NCBI GenBank assembly: GCA_029781865.1
Contig: JAKOVW010000081.1
Location: 248,001-312,000, forward strand
Source of the DNA: Bacteroidota bacterium
Lineage (GTDB): Bacteria > Bacteroidota > Bacteroidia > Chitinophagales > Saprospiraceae
Direction: 5' to 3'
Length of the DNA: 64,000 nt
Under the pieces are notes generated by a model. The model made no database searches and had not been told where the DNA came from. It worked only from the letters and a program-made list of their open reading frames with translations. A program made the position numbers and the translations under genes. This document shows, in pieces, positions 62,741 through 64,000 of this stretch (positions are counted from its first letter, which is position 1; every line of letters begins with the position of its first letter).

Positions 62741-64000
62741 TTAAAGTAATTTACCGGATAAAAATATGGCGGCTATTGAAAAATAGATGATCAAACCGGT
62801 TACATCAACCAGTGTTGCGACAAATGGTGCCGAAGCAGTAGCCGGATCCAGTCCGATTCGTCTTAACAAAAAAGGTATAAGCGATCCGGATAAGGTACCC
62901 CAGATTACAATAAATATTAAAGAAACGGAAACACTGATCGCCACTGCAAACCAGTATTCGCCATAGTTATAAATTCCCGTTTTTTGCCAGATCAGAATGC
63001 GCAAAAATCCAATAGCAGCGAGTATTCCACCTAGTAATAAACCGGATAATATTTCTTTGCGCATTACATACCACCAATCCTTGAGTTCCAATTCCCGTAA
63101 GGCCATGGCTCGAATGATAAGACTGGCAGCCTGAGAACCTGTGTTGCCACCACTGGATATGATCAGAGGAACAAATAATGCCAATACAACTGCTTTTTGA
63201 ATTTCATCATCAAAATAGCCCATGGCGGAGGCCGTCAGCATTTCACCAATAAACAGAACGACAAGCCAACCGGCTCGTTTTTTCACCAACTCGAGTAGCG
63301 AAGTATTCACATAGGATAAATCAAGGCCTTCAACTCCTCCGAATTTTTGAATGTCCTCCGTGTCCCTTTCTTTTATTTTGTCAAGGATATCATCGAATGT
63401 TACAATCCCAACGAGTATTCCCTTTTCCGAAATAATGGGCAATGCGGAACGATCGTATTTCTCAAAAATATCCAGTGCTTTTTCCATTGGGGTAGTTGTC
63501 GTAATGGCTACAAAATCATTATCCATCAGATCAGCAATCCTGGTTCTTGAATCTGACATTAGCAATTGCCCGATTTTTAAGTCATCGATGAGTTTGTTAT
63601 TGTCATCAATGACGTAAACAAAATTGAGTGTCTCCGCTTTTTTTCCATACTTTTTAATGTGTTCAATTACATCCCCGACGGTTTTTTCTCTTTTGGTCTG
63701 AATGTAATGAGGAGTCATTAAACGTGCAATACAGTCTTCTTTGTAGCCGATCAGGTTTAAAGCGATTTCCCGCTCTTCTTCATTGAGAAGGTTGATGGAG
63801 TGTTTGATCAGATCATCCGGAAAACTTTCAAAAAATGCCGTCCTGTCATCAGGGTCAATGTTGTTGAGTATTTCTGCAAGCTCCTTATCTCCCATACTTT
63901 TAATAATCTCTTGCTGCACCTCGAGATCAAAATAAGGAAATACTTCTGCTTTCTTCTCACCGGAAAGCATCAGAAAAGACAGGTTTCTGTCCTTAGTATC
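62741..64000 (-). CDS. mgtE: Magnesium transporter MgtE, 5' end beyond the window
   Basis: An inner-membrane Mg2+ channel. The visible part is 420 codons and stays open through position 64000, so about 30-40 N-terminal residues lie outside. The N-domain (helical, DPDDRTAFFESFPDDL) is followed by two CBS domains (about 80-215; SALPIISEKGILVGIVTFDDI) that sense Mg2+. Five transmembrane helices follow, with the pore motif GGNTGSQAASLIIRAMALREL and the metal site region in PATASAPFVATLVDVTGLI. Mg2+ gates the channel shut when internal levels are high. Confidence 0.96.
   Translation of the reverse strand, partial: DTKDRNLSFLMLSGEKKAEVFPYFDLEVQQEIIKSMGDKELAEILNNIDPDDRTAFFESFPDDLIKHSINLLNEEEREIALNLIGYKEDCIARLMTPHYIQTKREKTVGDVIEHIKKYGKKAETLNFVYVIDDNNKLIDDLKIGQLLMSDSRTRIADLMDNDFVAITTTTPMEKALDIFEKYDRSALPIISEKGILVGIVTFDDILDKIKERDTEDIQKFGGVEGLDLSYVNTSLLELVKKRAGWLVVLFIGEMLTASAMGYFDDEIQKAVVLALFVPLIISSGGNTGSQAASLIIRAMALRELELKDWWYVMRKEILSGLLLGGILAAIGFLRILIWQKTGIYNYGEYWFAVAISVSVSLIFIVIWGTLSGSLIPFLLRRIGLDPATASAPFVATLVDVTGLIIYFSIAAIFLSGKLL

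Noticed and set aside
1-64000. tRNA and rRNA genes
   Set aside because: I looked for T-loop and acceptor patterns in the intergenic regions and found none that fold convincingly; a covariance search would settle it.

Overview
The window looks like a chromosomal segment of a Bacteroidota bacterium, most likely Saprospiraceae or a near relative (the family is an inference). Six secreted proteins end in type IX secretion (Por) sorting domains with a [Y/S/Q]PNP motif. Several genes are preceded by exact copies of the Bacteroidota -7 promoter box TAnnTTTG. The window also holds a Porphyromonas-type glutaminyl cyclase, the birA/rsfS/ftsH neighbourhood, a DUF4175 protein and a Bacteroidota-style YbeY. 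I saw no rRNA, tRNA, CRISPR array, transposase or integrase.

Layout. 0-8.7 kb: a GNAT acetyltransferase, a TerB-like protein, an outer-membrane barrel, a FucP-type MFS permease, a bifunctional FtcD and two exported proteins of unknown function. 8.8-10.2 kb: a tandem array of 355-bp units with internal inverted ends. 10.2-18.7 kb: a type IX cargo protein, an S41 protease, an esterase, a PhzF protein, a barrel and a VOC protein. 18.7-24.4 kb: an AT-rich accessory block with a GT39 glycosyltransferase, a HepT/MntA toxin-antitoxin pair, a BamE-like membrane protein and two paralogous exported proteins. Their spacers carry attC-like hairpins and shared short motifs, so this block resembles an integron cassette array. 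24.4-38.2 kb: mainly core genes (birA, rsfS, ftsH, an LpxD homologue, a glycosyltransferase, glutaminyl cyclase, cysS, yifB/comM, aspS), interrupted by a four-helix-bundle gene beside a long inverted repeat. 38.2-39.7 kb: a second array of 145-bp units that encloses a GxxExxY gene. 39.8-50 kb: an M1 peptidase, a FISUMP protein, two GNATs, a second PhzF, an RlmI-like methyltransferase, a dihaem cytochrome c, a candidate small RNA with a strong terminator, and a YbeY fused to an alkyltransferase-like domain. 50.6-64 kb: an RsbW-like ATPase overlapping a DUF4175 protein, dapD, a PAP2-like membrane protein, a deacetylase-fold protein, a large peptidase/propeller/barrel protein, a flippase, a DUF998-like protein and a truncated mgtE.

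How it fits together. Most genes are housekeeping: translation (cysS, aspS, rsfS, ybeY, the rRNA methyltransferase), membrane protein quality control (ftsH), lysine/peptidoglycan supply (dapD), envelope glycan assembly (LpxD homologue, glycosyltransferases, flippase), Mg2+ uptake and a secreted hydrolase set exported by the type IX system. The parts worth a second look are the cassette-like block at 19-24.4 kb, the two repeat arrays with related sequence patterns, the YbeY-ATL fusion and the small-RNA candidate.
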